Positions 32,051-41,272 of a DNA stretch of 64,000 bases are shown piece after piece (position 1 is the stretch's first letter; each line of letters opens with the position of its first letter). Origin of the DNA: Lachnospiraceae bacterium UBA7179. Lineage in GTDB: Bacteria; Bacillota; Clostridia; Lachnospirales; Lachnospiraceae. Location of the stretch: positions 1 through 64,000 of the forward strand of contig DKVL01000053.1 of NCBI GenBank assembly GCA_002491195.1. The letters run 5' to 3'. The notes below the pieces were generated by a model. It was not told the DNA's origin, searched no databases, and was given only the letters and a program-made list of their open reading frames with translations. Position numbers and translations under genes: made by a program.

Positions 32051-33730
32051 TTATGCTTTCTTTGTCCGGGCTATCGCAATCAGCTCGCGCGCATTCTCCC
32101 GCACGGTATCTGTGATCTCATCACTGCCAAGCATTCTTGCAAGCTCATCAACAGTCTCCACTTCCCCCAGCTGCACGATATCCGTGACCGTTTTGTTGTC
32201 CACTGCCTGCTTTGCGATCTTATAGTGGTTATCCGCCATCGCTGCGATCTGGGGCAGATGCGTGATACAGATCACCTGATGGCTCTGTGCCAGCCGTCCG
32301 AGCTTCTCTGATACCTTCCACGCCGTCTTGCCACTGATACCAGTGTCGATCTCGTCAAAGATCATGGTTGGTATCCTGTCTCTCGACGCAAGCACAGTCT
32401 TGATCGCCAGCATGATACGCGAAAGTTCACCGCCGCTTGCAACATTGCCAAGGCTCTTTAACGGTTCTCCCGGATTCGTTGAGATCATAAACTCCACATC
32501 GTCATACCCGTTAGAAGAGATCTCCTCCTTCTTCCGCACCTGTATCTCAAACTTGACATCCAAAAAATTCAGATCTGTCAGCGCTGCAATCATATCCTTT
32601 TCCAGTTTTGCCGCCTCCTTGCTGCGGACTTTAGAAGCCTTCTGACACAGATTCTTTAACTTTGTCTGAATCTTCGCCAGCTCTGTCTCCATCTGCGCTT
32701 TATAGACATCCGCATTCTTAAGTTTCTCGATCTTTTCTGCAAGATCTGCCTGATACTGCAAAACGGCCTGAATTGTATCGCCATATTTGAGTTTCAGATG
32801 ATTCAACAGATTGAGCCGTTCCTCCATCCTGGCAAACTGCTCCCCGTCAAATTCCATATCCGCCATATATTCGGCAATTTCCCGGTTAAAATCACTGATC
32901 AGGGCGTCAATATTCTCAAGCTCATCCGCAAGGAGCCGCGCCCTGTCGTCATAACCTTCCACACTGCGCAGCTCCCGCACAGCATACCCAACTGCATCCG
33001 CTGCTGACTGCTCGCTGTTTCCGGTAAGCTGATAGGTTCTGTCCGCCGCCTCAACAATCTGTCTGCTGTTAGCCATTTTGCGGTAATCATGTTCGATCTC
33101 CTCATCCTCGCCCACTGTCAATCCGGCTTCTTCGATCTCCTGATACTCGAACTCTGCAAGCGATAGTTCCTTCGCCTTCGCCCCATCATCAATGCAGAAC
33201 TCAGCAAGCTCTTTTTTCAGCTTCGCATACTGCTGATACTTTTCCTTAAGCTCCTCTTTGAGTACTGCGAGTTCTTCTCCTGCAAAAGAATCAAGGATTT
33301 CCATATGGTTTTTCTTGTACAACAGCGACTGATGTTCATGCTGTCCATGAATATCGATCAAAAGTTCAGACAACGCCTTGATCTGTTTGGCTGTAGCCGT
33401 CTCTCCACAGATCTTAAACAGATTTCTGTTCGGCTGTATCCGCCTCTGAATAATAATGATCCCATCCTCTTCGACAGGTATTTCCAGAGTTCTGATTTCC
33501 TGCATCAGGGCATCATCGGTCACTTGAAAGACCAGCTCCACAAGCGCATAGTCCGCACCTGTCCTGATCATATCCTTGTCAGCTCTCGCCCCTAATGCAA
33601 GATTGATCGAACCGATAATGATCGATTTCCCGGCTCCCGTCTCTCCGCTTAAAATGTTCAGTCCTTCTCCAAACGTTACTTCTGTCTCCGCGATCAGAGC
33701 CAGATTCTTTACATGCAAGCTAATTAACAT
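32051..33730 (-). CDS. recN: DNA repair protein RecN
   Basis: A 559-residue SMC-like ATPase of double-strand-break repair. Walker A SGETGAGKSIIIGSINLALG (about 29), a long coiled-coil centre, ABC signature NVASGGELSRIMLA and Walker B PTMIFDEIDTGISGKTA, with ICITHLPQIAAMADNHYKI near the end. Length is the family norm. It starts 8 bases after argR stops, so it is the end of the asp23-to-recN operon. Its usual downstream neighbour spoIVB is 8.4 kb away. Confidence 0.96.
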   Translation of the reverse strand: MLISLHVKNLALIAETEVTFGEGLNILSGETGAGKSIIIGSINLALGARADKDMIRTGADYALVELVFQVTDDALMQEIRTLEIPVEEDGIIIIQRRIQPNRNLFKICGETATAKQIKALSELLIDIHGQHEHQSLLYKKNHMEILDSFAGEELAVLKEELKEKYQQYAKLKKELAEFCIDDGAKAKELSLAEFEYQEIEEAGLTVGEDEEIEHDYRKMANSRQIVEAADRTYQLTGNSEQSAADAVGYAVRELRSVEGYDDRARLLADELENIDALISDFNREIAEYMADMEFDGEQFARMEERLNLLNHLKLKYGDTIQAVLQYQADLAEKIEKLKNADVYKAQMETELAKIQTKLKNLCQKASKVRSKEAAKLEKDMIAALTDLNFLDVKFEIQVRKKEEISSNGYDDVEFMISTNPGEPLKSLGNVASGGELSRIMLAIKTVLASRDRIPTMIFDEIDTGISGKTAWKVSEKLGRLAQSHQVICITHLPQIAAMADNHYKIAKQAVDNKTVTDIVQLGEVETVDELARMLGSDEITDTVRENARELIAIARTKKA

Positions 33731-33738
33731 TTTTGTAC

Positions 33739-34191
33739 CTAACCTTTTATAATTTCATCCAGTTTTTCCATCACGTTTTTTGTCTCATCCACTGACTTTA
33801 CTGCGGCAAAGATCGTGTCATCCCCCGCGATGCAGCCGACAATTTCCGGAAAGTGCATGGCGTCAACCGCCGCGGCGACTGCCATTGCCATCCCCTGCAC
33901 AGTCTTGATCACCAATATGTTCTGTGCCATATTCATTGAGACAAAACCATCCCGGAACACCCGGATATATTTGTCGTTTAGTTTCGTGTTTTCATTCTGC
34001 AGGATAATGTACTTCTGTTTTCCGTTTCCTGCTGCGATCTTTGACAGATGCAGTTCCCGAATATCCCTTGACACAGTTGCCTGCGTCACCTCATACCCCT
34101 CCTTGCGAAGGTAGGCAGCCAGTTCCTCCTGTGTCTCGATATCGTATCTGTTGATCAGATCCACCACAACCTCGTGTCTCTCTCTCTTCAT
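33739..34191 (-). CDS. argR: arginine repressor ArgR
   Basis: A 150-residue regulator. The N-terminal winged helix has NRYDIETQEELAAYLRKEGY and TQATVSRDIRELHLSKI; the C-terminal hexamerisation and arginine-binding part has GMAMAVAAAVDAMHFPEIVG and IAGDDTIFAAV with the GDDT arginine pocket. It controls arginine metabolism genes and lies between nadK and recN as in other Firmicutes. Confidence 0.95.
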   Translation of the reverse strand: MKRERHEVVVDLINRYDIETQEELAAYLRKEGYEVTQATVSRDIRELHLSKIAAGNGKQKYIILQNENTKLNDKYIRVFRDGFVSMNMAQNILVIKTVQGMAMAVAAAVDAMHFPEIVGCIAGDDTIFAAVKSVDETKNVMEKLDEIIKG

Positions 34192-34216
34192 CGCATTTCA
34201 TACCATGCCTTTCGTT

Positions 34217-35029
34217 TTAAAAAACCCGCATCTTCTTGTGTAATGTATCCAGAAAACTTCCCTCACTGAGTTTGATGATCTTCGTCACTTTGTCAGAGCG
34301 AATGATCCGGATCTTATCGCCCTCATTGAGATTGACCGGGCACCGCCCATCAAAACTGGCGTCCACCTCCTGCTTTTCCCCTGGCTTGTACTGCCCGATC
34401 TCAATGTCAATGACATCGTCCTCGGCAAGTATGATCGTTCTGTTATTTACCAGTGTATGGGAGCAGACGGGTGTCATCATGATCAGCCTTGCCCTTGGCT
34501 CGACGATCGGCCCGCCTGCTGACAGGTTATACGCCGTAGAACCCGTCGGTGTAGAGATGATCATGCCGTCCGCACTGTATGTACTGAGCATCCGCCCATT
34601 GACATAAATATTAAAATTAATAACATGTAATGCACCTTTTCTGTTGATCACGATGTCATTCAGCGCCGTCTGCGGATTGGAACTGATGCCGGCGATCACT
34701 GGGATTCCGCTTAACATCATGCGCGGTTCGATCTCATATTGATCCGCGATCAGACTGTCAAGCGCGGACTCGATATCCTCCTTGTCAACCTCCGCGAGAT
34801 ATCCCAGTGTCCCAAGATTCACGCCGATCATCGGAATATGATAGGCGACATACTCCCGCGCTGCCCGCAGCATTGTTCCATCGCCGCCAAGCACGATCAT
34901 CCCTTCTACCCTGTCATCGACTTTGCTGCTGCAAAAACACCCTTTCAGATTCAGGTAATCCCGTATATACTGCGTGGTCTCACCTTTCCCGTCCTTTGTC
35001 TGGTTTGTGTATATATAAAATGTTTTCAT
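34217..35029 (-). CDS. nadK: NAD kinase
   Basis: A 270-residue enzyme phosphorylating NAD to NADP. It shows the GGDGTMLRAAREY motif (about 48), the GVNLGTLGYLAEV and STPTGSTAYNLSAGGPIV signatures and the C-terminal YKPGEKQEVDASFDG beta region. It sits between tlyA and argR in the conserved order. Confidence 0.95.
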   Translation of the reverse strand: MKTFYIYTNQTKDGKGETTQYIRDYLNLKGCFCSSKVDDRVEGMIVLGGDGTMLRAAREYVAYHIPMIGVNLGTLGYLAEVDKEDIESALDSLIADQYEIEPRMMLSGIPVIAGISSNPQTALNDIVINRKGALHVINFNIYVNGRMLSTYSADGMIISTPTGSTAYNLSAGGPIVEPRARLIMMTPVCSHTLVNNRTIILAEDDVIDIEIGQYKPGEKQEVDASFDGRCPVNLNEGDKIRIIRSDKVTKIIKLSEGSFLDTLHKKMRVF

Positions 35030-35053
35030 TGATACCTCATATCCCAGGCGCTG

Positions 35054-35902
35054 TCATGACAGTGCCTTAACATCCAACGTTTCATGCGCAAGATCGACTG
35101 TTTCCCTGATCAGACCAGCAAAATTGTCCTGTACAAAACCAATCGGATCGAAGTCCTCCGCCACCTGTTCTGTTTTGACAAGATGCATTAAGTATTCAAT
35201 ATTTCCCTCAGGTCCCCTGATTGGGGAAAAATCAAGATGAAGAATCGTAAAACCTTTTTCGAGCGTAAAAGCAAATACCCGCTCGATCACTTCTCGATGC
35301 ACCTGCGGATCCCGCACAACACCTTTTTTTCCGACCTTCTCTTTTCCTGCTTCAAATTGCGGTTTGATAAGGCAAACCATCTGTGCAGATGGTTTCAGGA
35401 GATGATAAGCCGGTTCCAGAATCTTATCCAGTGATATGAAGGACACATCGACCGATGCAAAGTCAATCCTGTCCTCGATATCTTCTGGAAGCATATAGCG
35501 GAAATTTGTCTTTTCCATACAGACAACACGCTCATCATTGCGGAGTTTCCACGCCAGCTGCCCATGTCCCACATCTACGGAATAGACCCTCTTTGCCCCG
35601 TTCTGAAGCATACAGTCTGTAAAACCGCCTGTAGACGCGCCAATATCCATGCAAATCTTTCCATTCAGCTCCACGCCAAACCTGTCAATCGCCTTCTCAA
35701 GCTTGAAACCGCCGCGGCTGACATATCGGAGCGCATTCCCCCTGACCTCAAACTGAACTTTTGATTCATCAAACATGGCTCCCGCCTTGTCCTCTTTTTG
35801 ATTATTGACATATACACAACCTGCCATGATCACTGCTTTTGCTTTTTCGCGCGACTCTGCAAGCCCCTGCCGCACCAACAGCACATCCAGACGTTCTTTC
35901 AT
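35054..35902 (-). CDS. tlyA: TlyA-family rRNA (cytidine-2'-O)-methyltransferase
   Basis: A 282-residue protein with an N-terminal S4 RNA-binding domain (RLDVLLVRQGLAESREKAKAV) and a Rossmann methyltransferase domain (CMDIGASTGGFTDCMLQNGA, VYSVDVGHGQLAWKLR, LIKPQFEAGKEKVGKKGVVR). TlyA enzymes methylate 16S and 23S rRNA; some act as haemolysins by annotation only. The start overlaps the dxs stop as ATGA, so the two are translationally coupled. Confidence 0.93.
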   Translation of the reverse strand: MKERLDVLLVRQGLAESREKAKAVIMAGCVYVNNQKEDKAGAMFDESKVQFEVRGNALRYVSRGGFKLEKAIDRFGVELNGKICMDIGASTGGFTDCMLQNGAKRVYSVDVGHGQLAWKLRNDERVVCMEKTNFRYMLPEDIEDRIDFASVDVSFISLDKILEPAYHLLKPSAQMVCLIKPQFEAGKEKVGKKGVVRDPQVHREVIERVFAFTLEKGFTILHLDFSPIRGPEGNIEYLMHLVKTEQVAEDFDPIGFVQDNFAGLIRETVDLAHETLDVKALS

Positions 35903-37776
35903 GCTTCTGTACCCTCTCCAATCGCGTTATAACACCCGAGAATCTTCTGTTCGATCGTCTCTGCATCGATTCCCACCTCACGGCGCAGTATCTCCACATT
36001 TCCATGTTCCACATATTCGTCAGGTATATGAATGGTAAGCAACTTCGTCCCCGGACAATGTTCGTCGAGATAATCCCGTACTTTTTCGCCAAATCCGCCG
36101 CTTGCCACATTTTCCTCCATTGTGACGATCAATCTGTGATCCTTCACTGCTTCCTCCAGGATACCTGTATCAATCGGCTTGACAAAACGCGCATTGATCA
36201 TGCTGCAGTGAAATCCATTCCTGACAAGCGCCTCCCGCACTGTAAGCGCTGTCTTCACCATACTGCCTACCGCCATCAGCACGATCTGATTCTCACGATA
36301 AATCCACTCCGCCCTGCCAAACTGTATCGGCTCGCGGTATTCGCGAAGCCCGTCATATGCCTCGCCCCTCGGATAACGGAGCGCAATCGGTCCCTGAAAA
36401 GCCACTGCGAATTTTAGCATATCTGACAATTCCCACTTATTTTTCGGTGCCATGATATGCATATTGGGTATGGAAGACAGATACGACAGATCAAAAATTC
36501 CCTGATGCGTCTCCCCATCGCTCCCCACAAGACCTGCCCTGTCAATCGCAAAAACTACTGGCAGATTCTGGATACAGACATCGTGCAGAATCTGATCATA
36601 CGCCCTCTGCAAAAAAGAGGAATAGACCGCCACCACCGGACGCATTCCCCCGGCAGCAAGTCCCGCAGCAAAGGTTACTGCATGCTCCTCGGCAATTCCG
36701 ACATCAAAGAACCGGTCAGGATACATATTGCGAAATCGCTTCAGTCCTGTGCCGTCTGGCATCGCCGCCGTGATCGCCACAATGTCATCATAACGATCCC
36801 CCAGCTTACACATCACAGTCGAAAAAACATCCGTGTAGCTTGACTTGGTCTTTGGCGTAAGCGGCAGGCCTGTCTCCACATCAAAGGGTTCCGCACCGTG
36901 AAACCGCGCCGGATGCTTCTCCGCAGGTGCAAATCCCTTGCCTTTTTGTGTGATCACGTGCACCAACACTGCCGATTTGCAGCGCTTAGCCTCCCGCAGG
37001 ACTTTCATCATGGCATTGATATTGTGCCCGTCGACAGGCCCTAAGTATGTAATCCCCATATCCTCAAAGAACATTCCCGGAATCACCAGCTGCTTTACAG
37101 AGCTCTTTGCCCGCCGGATGCTCGTGACAATCGGTTCGAGGTTGGATTCCATGAGGGAGTTGTAGATCCCCTCCTTCATGTCGAGATATTTGTCCGCCGT
37201 CCGGATATTGTTGAGGTATTTTGACACGCCGCCGACATTTTCCGAGATTGACATATTATTGTCATTTAATACGATGATAAAATTCTTTTTCAGCCGCGAG
37301 GCATTGTTCAGCGCCTCGTATGCCATTCCTCCGGTGAGGGAACCGTCGCCGATAACCGAGATGACTGTGTGATTTTCATTGCGAAGATCCCTCGCCTTCA
37401 CGAGACCAAGCCCCGCGGATATGGACGTGGAGCTATGCCCTGTGTCAAAGCAGTCGCACTCGCTTTCTTTCCGCTTGGGAAAGCCGCTCATGCCGCCATA
37501 TTTGCGCAGGTTCTCAAAACCAGAGCGCCTTCCTGTCAGCAGCTTATGCGTATAGGACTGATGCCCCACATCCCACACGATCTTGTCCTGCGGAAGATTC
37601 AGGCTAAGGTGCAGCGCCATGGTCAGCTCTACCGCACCGAGATTGGAGCCAAGATGCCCTCCTGTGACACTGATCTTATTGATCAGAAATTCTCTGATCT
37701 CCTCCGCCAGCAGATTCCAGTCCTCGGGTGCTACGTTTTTTATATCATTTTCTTTCTCTATTGTCTCTAATATCAT
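35899..37776 (-). CDS. dxs: 1-deoxy-D-xylulose-5-phosphate synthase
   Basis: A 625-residue thiamine-diphosphate enzyme that starts the MEP isoprenoid pathway from pyruvate and glyceraldehyde-3-phosphate. It shows GGHLGSNLGAVELTMALH, DVGHQSYTHKLLTGR, the ThDP motif GDGSLTGGMAYEALNNA with NDNNMSI, and the transketolase C-domain AEEHAVTFAAGLA and FAIDRAGLVGSDGETHQGIF. It lies 46 bases downstream of ispA, fitting a shared isoprenoid unit. Confidence 0.96.
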   Translation of the reverse strand: MILETIEKENDIKNVAPEDWNLLAEEIREFLINKISVTGGHLGSNLGAVELTMALHLSLNLPQDKIVWDVGHQSYTHKLLTGRRSGFENLRKYGGMSGFPKRKESECDCFDTGHSSTSISAGLGLVKARDLRNENHTVISVIGDGSLTGGMAYEALNNASRLKKNFIIVLNDNNMSISENVGGVSKYLNNIRTADKYLDMKEGIYNSLMESNLEPIVTSIRRAKSSVKQLVIPGMFFEDMGITYLGPVDGHNINAMMKVLREAKRCKSAVLVHVITQKGKGFAPAEKHPARFHGAEPFDVETGLPLTPKTKSSYTDVFSTVMCKLGDRYDDIVAITAAMPDGTGLKRFRNMYPDRFFDVGIAEEHAVTFAAGLAAGGMRPVVAVYSSFLQRAYDQILHDVCIQNLPVVFAIDRAGLVGSDGETHQGIFDLSYLSSIPNMHIMAPKNKWELSDMLKFAVAFQGPIALRYPRGEAYDGLREYREPIQFGRAEWIYRENQIVLMAVGSMVKTALTVREALVRNGFHCSMINARFVKPIDTGILEEAVKDHRLIVTMEENVASGGFGEKVRDYLDEHCPGTKLLTIHIPDEYVEHGNVEILRREVGIDAETIEQKILGCYNAIGEGTEA

Positions 37777-37822
37777 ACCCAGCGCCTTTACCTTTCAGAA
37801 ACGTGTTCACTTCATTGATTAA

Positions 37823-38743
37823 CTACCTGACGCGCGTGATCAGACTGCGTACCAGCGCTGTCAGAAATTCATTCTGAAACCCTTCTTTTTCCAGAGACCG
37901 CAGCTGTTCTATGGCGTGGTCTGACATCGCCCGCTGTTCCTGCGTGGCAGCCTCAATTCCCTTGATCGTGACATAGGTTGTCTTCTGGTTCTTTGCGTCG
38001 CTCCCGACAGGCTTTCCCAAGGTTTCCAGGTTGCTTGTCACATCGAGAATATCGTCCTGGATCTGAAACGCGATACCAATGTCATAAGCAGCCTGTTCAA
38101 TCAGACCAACTTGTTCATCATCTGCCCCCGCAAGCACCGCGCCAACCATCATGGCCGCCTGAATCAGCGCCGCGGTCTTGTGCTTGTGTATATATAACAG
38201 ATGCTCCAGCGTCACGTCTTCACCGAGGTTTTCCGCCTCGATGTCCGCTGTCTGCCCGCCGATCATTCCATAGATTCCTGCCTTTTTTGCAAGTATGGAG
38301 AGGGCTTTCGCGCTCTTTGCGGCGTCATTGCCGGGCATCCCAAAAACCTTCAATGCCGTCTCAAAAGCATAATTCAAGAGTCCGTCCCCCGCTAAGATCG
38401 CCATTGTCTCCCCGTAGACAGCCCAGGTCGTCTTTTTGCCCCTGCGGTACAAATCGTTGTCCATAGCCGGCAGGTCGTCATGTACAAGTGAATACGTATG
38501 GATCAGCTCAATTGCTGCCATAAACGGCTTAATCACATCGCCGTCTCCGCCAAAAAGCCTGTATGTCTCCGCCATCAGCAGGGGACGAAGGCGCTTGCCG
38601 CCCACATTCACGCTGTAATTCATCGCCGTGATCACAGTCTTTGCCCAGTCCGTCTCCGGATTGCCTTCCTCTTCTGGAAGATACGACTTTAATACAGATT
38701 CTATTTCCTCTACTCTGATTTCTATCTCTCTGTCAAAATTCAT
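37823..38743 (-). CDS. ispA: polyprenyl (farnesyl) diphosphate synthase
   Basis: A 306-residue prenyltransferase. The first aspartate-rich motif is HDDLPAMDNDLYRRGKKT, the second FQIQDDILDVTSNLETLGKP, with GGKRLRPLLMAETY near residue 55. It condenses IPP with DMAPP/GPP to make farnesyl diphosphate. It overlaps xseB by 11 bases. Confidence 0.94.
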   Translation of the reverse strand: MNFDREIEIRVEEIESVLKSYLPEEEGNPETDWAKTVITAMNYSVNVGGKRLRPLLMAETYRLFGGDGDVIKPFMAAIELIHTYSLVHDDLPAMDNDLYRRGKKTTWAVYGETMAILAGDGLLNYAFETALKVFGMPGNDAAKSAKALSILAKKAGIYGMIGGQTADIEAENLGEDVTLEHLLYIHKHKTAALIQAAMMVGAVLAGADDEQVGLIEQAAYDIGIAFQIQDDILDVTSNLETLGKPVGSDAKNQKTTYVTIKGIEAATQEQRAMSDHAIEQLRSLEKEGFQNEFLTALVRSLITRVR

Positions 38744-38939
38744 CTAACTCACCATTTTCATTTAATTTGAGGACTTCCTTCTCTACCTTGTCAATCTTGT
38801 CATTGCAGGCTTTGATCAGCTTCATGCCCTCTTTGTATAATTTGAAGGATTCCTCAAGCGGGATGTCCTCCTGTTCCAGTTTTCCAATCATTTCCTCAAG
38901 CTTTTCAAATGACTGGTCAAGCGTCTGTTCCTTCGCCAT
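38733..38939 (-). CDS. xseB: exodeoxyribonuclease VII small subunit
   Basis: A 68-residue helical protein (LDQSFEKLEEMIGKLEQEDI, PLEESFKLYKEGMKLIKACN). This is the standard XseB hairpin that binds XseA to form exonuclease VII. It overlaps xseA by 23 bases and ispA by 11, so the three are tightly coupled. Confidence 0.95.
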   Translation of the reverse strand: MAKEQTLDQSFEKLEEMIGKLEQEDIPLEESFKLYKEGMKLIKACNDKIDKVEKEVLKLNENGELDEF

Positions 38940-40143
38940 ACTTTCCCTTGTTAATCTCCTTTACTTCGGCCTGTATCGTGCCATTTTTCACATAAATCTG
39001 CAGCAAATCCTCAGGTTTTACTTTATGCACATCGTTGATCACCCTGTGGTTTGCATCCTCGACATACGCATATCCCTGACTGAGTTTCTCAAGCGGTGAC
39101 AATCCCTTTAACTTCTCGGCATACAGCGCCATCCGGTGTCGCTGCTGTGTCAACACACTGTTCATCAATCCCACCATCCGTCCCTCTAAATCCATGCAGT
39201 AAGTGCGCTTTTGCTGAATCTGATTCATCGGGCTTAGATACTTTAAACGCACTTTCTGGTTTTCCAACCGGTTCTGCTGCCTGTGAAGCTGCACCTGCAT
39301 AGCGTGATTCAGGGCATTGCTGTACGCCGCAAACCTGTCCATCAACTGTGCAAAATCGTAAACTGCAAGCTCCGCAGCCGCCGACGGCGTTGGTGCCCTC
39401 AGATCCGCTACAAAATCCGTGATCGTCGTGTCCGTCTCATGCCCGACTGCCGATATGACAGGCACCTGACAGTCAAACACCGCCTGTGCTACCTCTTCTT
39501 CATTAAATGCCCATAGATCCTCGATGGAACCGCCGCCTCTGCCGACAATCATCACATCCACGCCAAGCTGTTCCAGCGCACGGATTCCGTTGACGATGCT
39601 TGCGACCGCCTGATCTCCCTGCACAATTGCCGGATACAGGATAATCTGTATATAGGGATTGCGCCGCGTTGCGATGTTGATGATATCGCGCACAGCCGCT
39701 CCTGTAGGCGCTGTCACAACTCCCAGCGTCCTGATATACCGGGGAATAGGCTGCTTGTACTCCGGAGCAAACATGCCCATCTCCTCCAGCCTGCGCTTCA
39801 TGCGGTCAAATTTCTCATACAGTACGCCTGCGCCGTCGAGTGTGATCTGTTTCGCATAAAGCTGGTATTTTCCGTCCCGCTCATACACGTCAATCGTACC
39901 GCCAACCACGACCATCTGCCCCTCCTCCAGTCGAAAGGAAAGTCCGGTGCGATTGCCGGCAAACATGACACAGGCGATCACGCCCTTTTCATCTTTTAGC
40001 GTAAAATAAATATGCCCTGACGAATGGTACTTACAATTACTGATCTCACCCTTCACCAGAACGAACCGCAGCATGTAATCCTGCGTAAACATATTCTTGA
40101 TATAGGAATTGATCTGGGCAACTGTATAAACATTCTGCTTCAC
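38917..40143 (-). CDS. xseA: exodeoxyribonuclease VII large subunit
   Basis: A 408-residue single-strand exonuclease subunit. The N-terminal OB fold shows YTVAQINSYIKNMF and LVKGEISNCKYHSSGHIYF, the catalytic region shows VVTAPTGAAVRDIINIATRRNP and MIVGRGGGSIEDLWAFNEE plus SAVGHETDTTITDFVADLRAPTPSAAAE, and a coiled-coil tail follows. The start is 39 bases after nusB. Confidence 0.95.
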   Translation of the reverse strand: MKQNVYTVAQINSYIKNMFTQDYMLRFVLVKGEISNCKYHSSGHIYFTLKDEKGVIACVMFAGNRTGLSFRLEEGQMVVVGGTIDVYERDGKYQLYAKQITLDGAGVLYEKFDRMKRRLEEMGMFAPEYKQPIPRYIRTLGVVTAPTGAAVRDIINIATRRNPYIQIILYPAIVQGDQAVASIVNGIRALEQLGVDVMIVGRGGGSIEDLWAFNEEEVAQAVFDCQVPVISAVGHETDTTITDFVADLRAPTPSAAAELAVYDFAQLMDRFAAYSNALNHAMQVQLHRQQNRLENQKVRLKYLSPMNQIQQKRTYCMDLEGRMVGLMNSVLTQQRHRMALYAEKLKGLSPLEKLSQGYAYVEDANHRVINDVHKVKPEDLLQIYVKNGTIQAEVKEINKGKYGEGTDA

Positions 40144-40182
40144 GAATATGCCTCCATACCGTATCTCGATCCAAAGGACTGC

Positions 40183-40605
40183 TTATGCAAATTTGGCAAG
40201 CACTCCATTGACAAACCCTGACGATTCCTCCTGCCCAAACCGCTTTGCCAGCTCAACCGCCTCGTTGATCGCAACCCCTGTCGGCACATCCTCGTCAAAG
40301 ACAATCTCATAAACTGCAAGACGCAGGATCGTGAGATCTACCTTTCCCATTCTCTGTGTTGTCCAGCCCTTTGCCTTCTTGTTGATCATCGCGTCAATCT
40401 CATCAAGCTTTTCTATGATCTTATTGCTCTTACCGGAGATGTATGCGGCATCTTCGTCCCTGATCTCCTGTAATTCTCTCTCCTGTGCTTCCATTTTCAG
40501 AGTCTCAAAAAAGAACTGCTCCTGCTCGGACATTTCCTCTCTGTCATGAAATTCAACCCTGAAAATATACTTAAATATCTGTTCCCTAAGCTCTCTTCTG
40601 CTCAT
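40183..40605 (-). CDS. nusB: transcription antitermination factor NusB
   Basis: A 140-residue all-helical protein. MSRRELREQIFKYIFRVEFH at the start and LRLAVYEIVFDEDVPTGVAI with NEAVELAKRFGQEESSGFVNGVL at the end are the NusB signature. It acts in rRNA antitermination with NusE/S10. It follows asp23 by 11 bases. Confidence 0.95.
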   Translation of the reverse strand: MSRRELREQIFKYIFRVEFHDREEMSEQEQFFFETLKMEAQERELQEIRDEDAAYISGKSNKIIEKLDEIDAMINKKAKGWTTQRMGKVDLTILRLAVYEIVFDEDVPTGVAINEAVELAKRFGQEESSGFVNGVLAKFA

Positions 40606-40616
40606 TGATCTTTTCC

Positions 40617-41000
40617 TTATCTGTCTGATGCCATTTTGATACCAACAATTCTGATATTGACATCAGAAACCTTGAATCCGGTCATCGTCTCGATCGCATT
40701 CTTTACCTTTTCCTGTACTTTATTGCAGGTTGTGGGAATATTAAAGCCGTATTCCAGGGTAACTGCAAGTTCCACAGACACATTACCGTCAAGGATATCA
40801 ATCCTGACTCCTTTTGTCTGCTTCTTCATGCCAACCTTTCCCATCAGCTCGTTTGTAATATTGCCAACCATAGCGCTTACGCCGTCAACTTCCGTTGCCG
40901 CAAGCCCTGCGATCATGGCAACGACATCGTTTGCGATCTTTACTGTGCCAAACTCTTCATTACTCAGAGAATATCCGCTCTTATCCATTTCTTTTTCCAT
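40617..41000 (-). CDS. Asp23/Gls24 family envelope stress protein
   Basis: A 127-residue protein starting MEKEMDKSGYSLSNEEFGTV, behind CAGGAGG. It has the Gls24 pattern IANDVVAMIAGLAATEVDGV, MKKQTKGVRIDILDGNVSVE, LEYGFNIPTTCNKVQEKVKNAIE, MTGFKVSDVNIRIVGI. In Firmicutes Asp23 family proteins are membrane-associated and tied to cell-wall stress; clostridial copies stand before nusB. It is the first gene of the long asp23-to-recN operon. Confidence 0.93.
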   Translation of the reverse strand: MEKEMDKSGYSLSNEEFGTVKIANDVVAMIAGLAATEVDGVSAMVGNITNELMGKVGMKKQTKGVRIDILDGNVSVELAVTLEYGFNIPTTCNKVQEKVKNAIETMTGFKVSDVNIRIVGIKMASDR

Positions 41001-41037
41001 GCTCCAAACCTCCTGTGTTTTTTCTGCATTATATTTT

Positions 41038-41065
41038 ATTATATCATTAACCCCCAACTTTGCAA
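41038..41065 (-). promoter_or_regulatory. sigma-A promoter of the asp23-nusB-recN operon
   Basis: Minus-strand TTGCAA (41060-41065), 16-base spacer, TATAAT (41038-41043), 38 bases before the asp23 ATG. A MITE-like element begins 41 bases further upstream. Confidence 0.6.
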
Positions 41066-41106
41066 AGCAGAAATTGGTCCTATTACTATGATAATATCCC
41101 AAAAAC

Positions 41107-41242
41107 GTTACTGTTCACTCCGTTCCAGTAACGGGCAAAAATCCATGCAAAATTTGCTTCGCAAATGGATTTTTGCATCTCAATCGGTACGTTTTCTCAC
41201 GGAATGCGCAGTTCAGCGCATTCCTGACCTGTGAACAATAAC
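41107..41242. mobile_element. MITE-like element, 136 bp, with 8-bp target duplication
   Basis: Terminal inverted repeats GTTACTGTTCAC (41107-41118) and GTGAACAATAAC (41231-41242) match in 11 of 12 positions. CCAAAAAC flanks both ends (41099-41106 and 41243-41250), an apparent target-site duplication. The inside folds into stems: GCAAAAATCCAT (41134-41145) with ATGGATTTTTGC (41165-41176), and GGAATGCGC with GCGCATTCC (41201-41224). It encodes no protein. It sits between the transglutaminase stop and the asp23 promoter. Confidence 0.7.
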
Positions 41243-41272
41243 CCAAAAACTGCCATTCCATACCGGGAGAAT

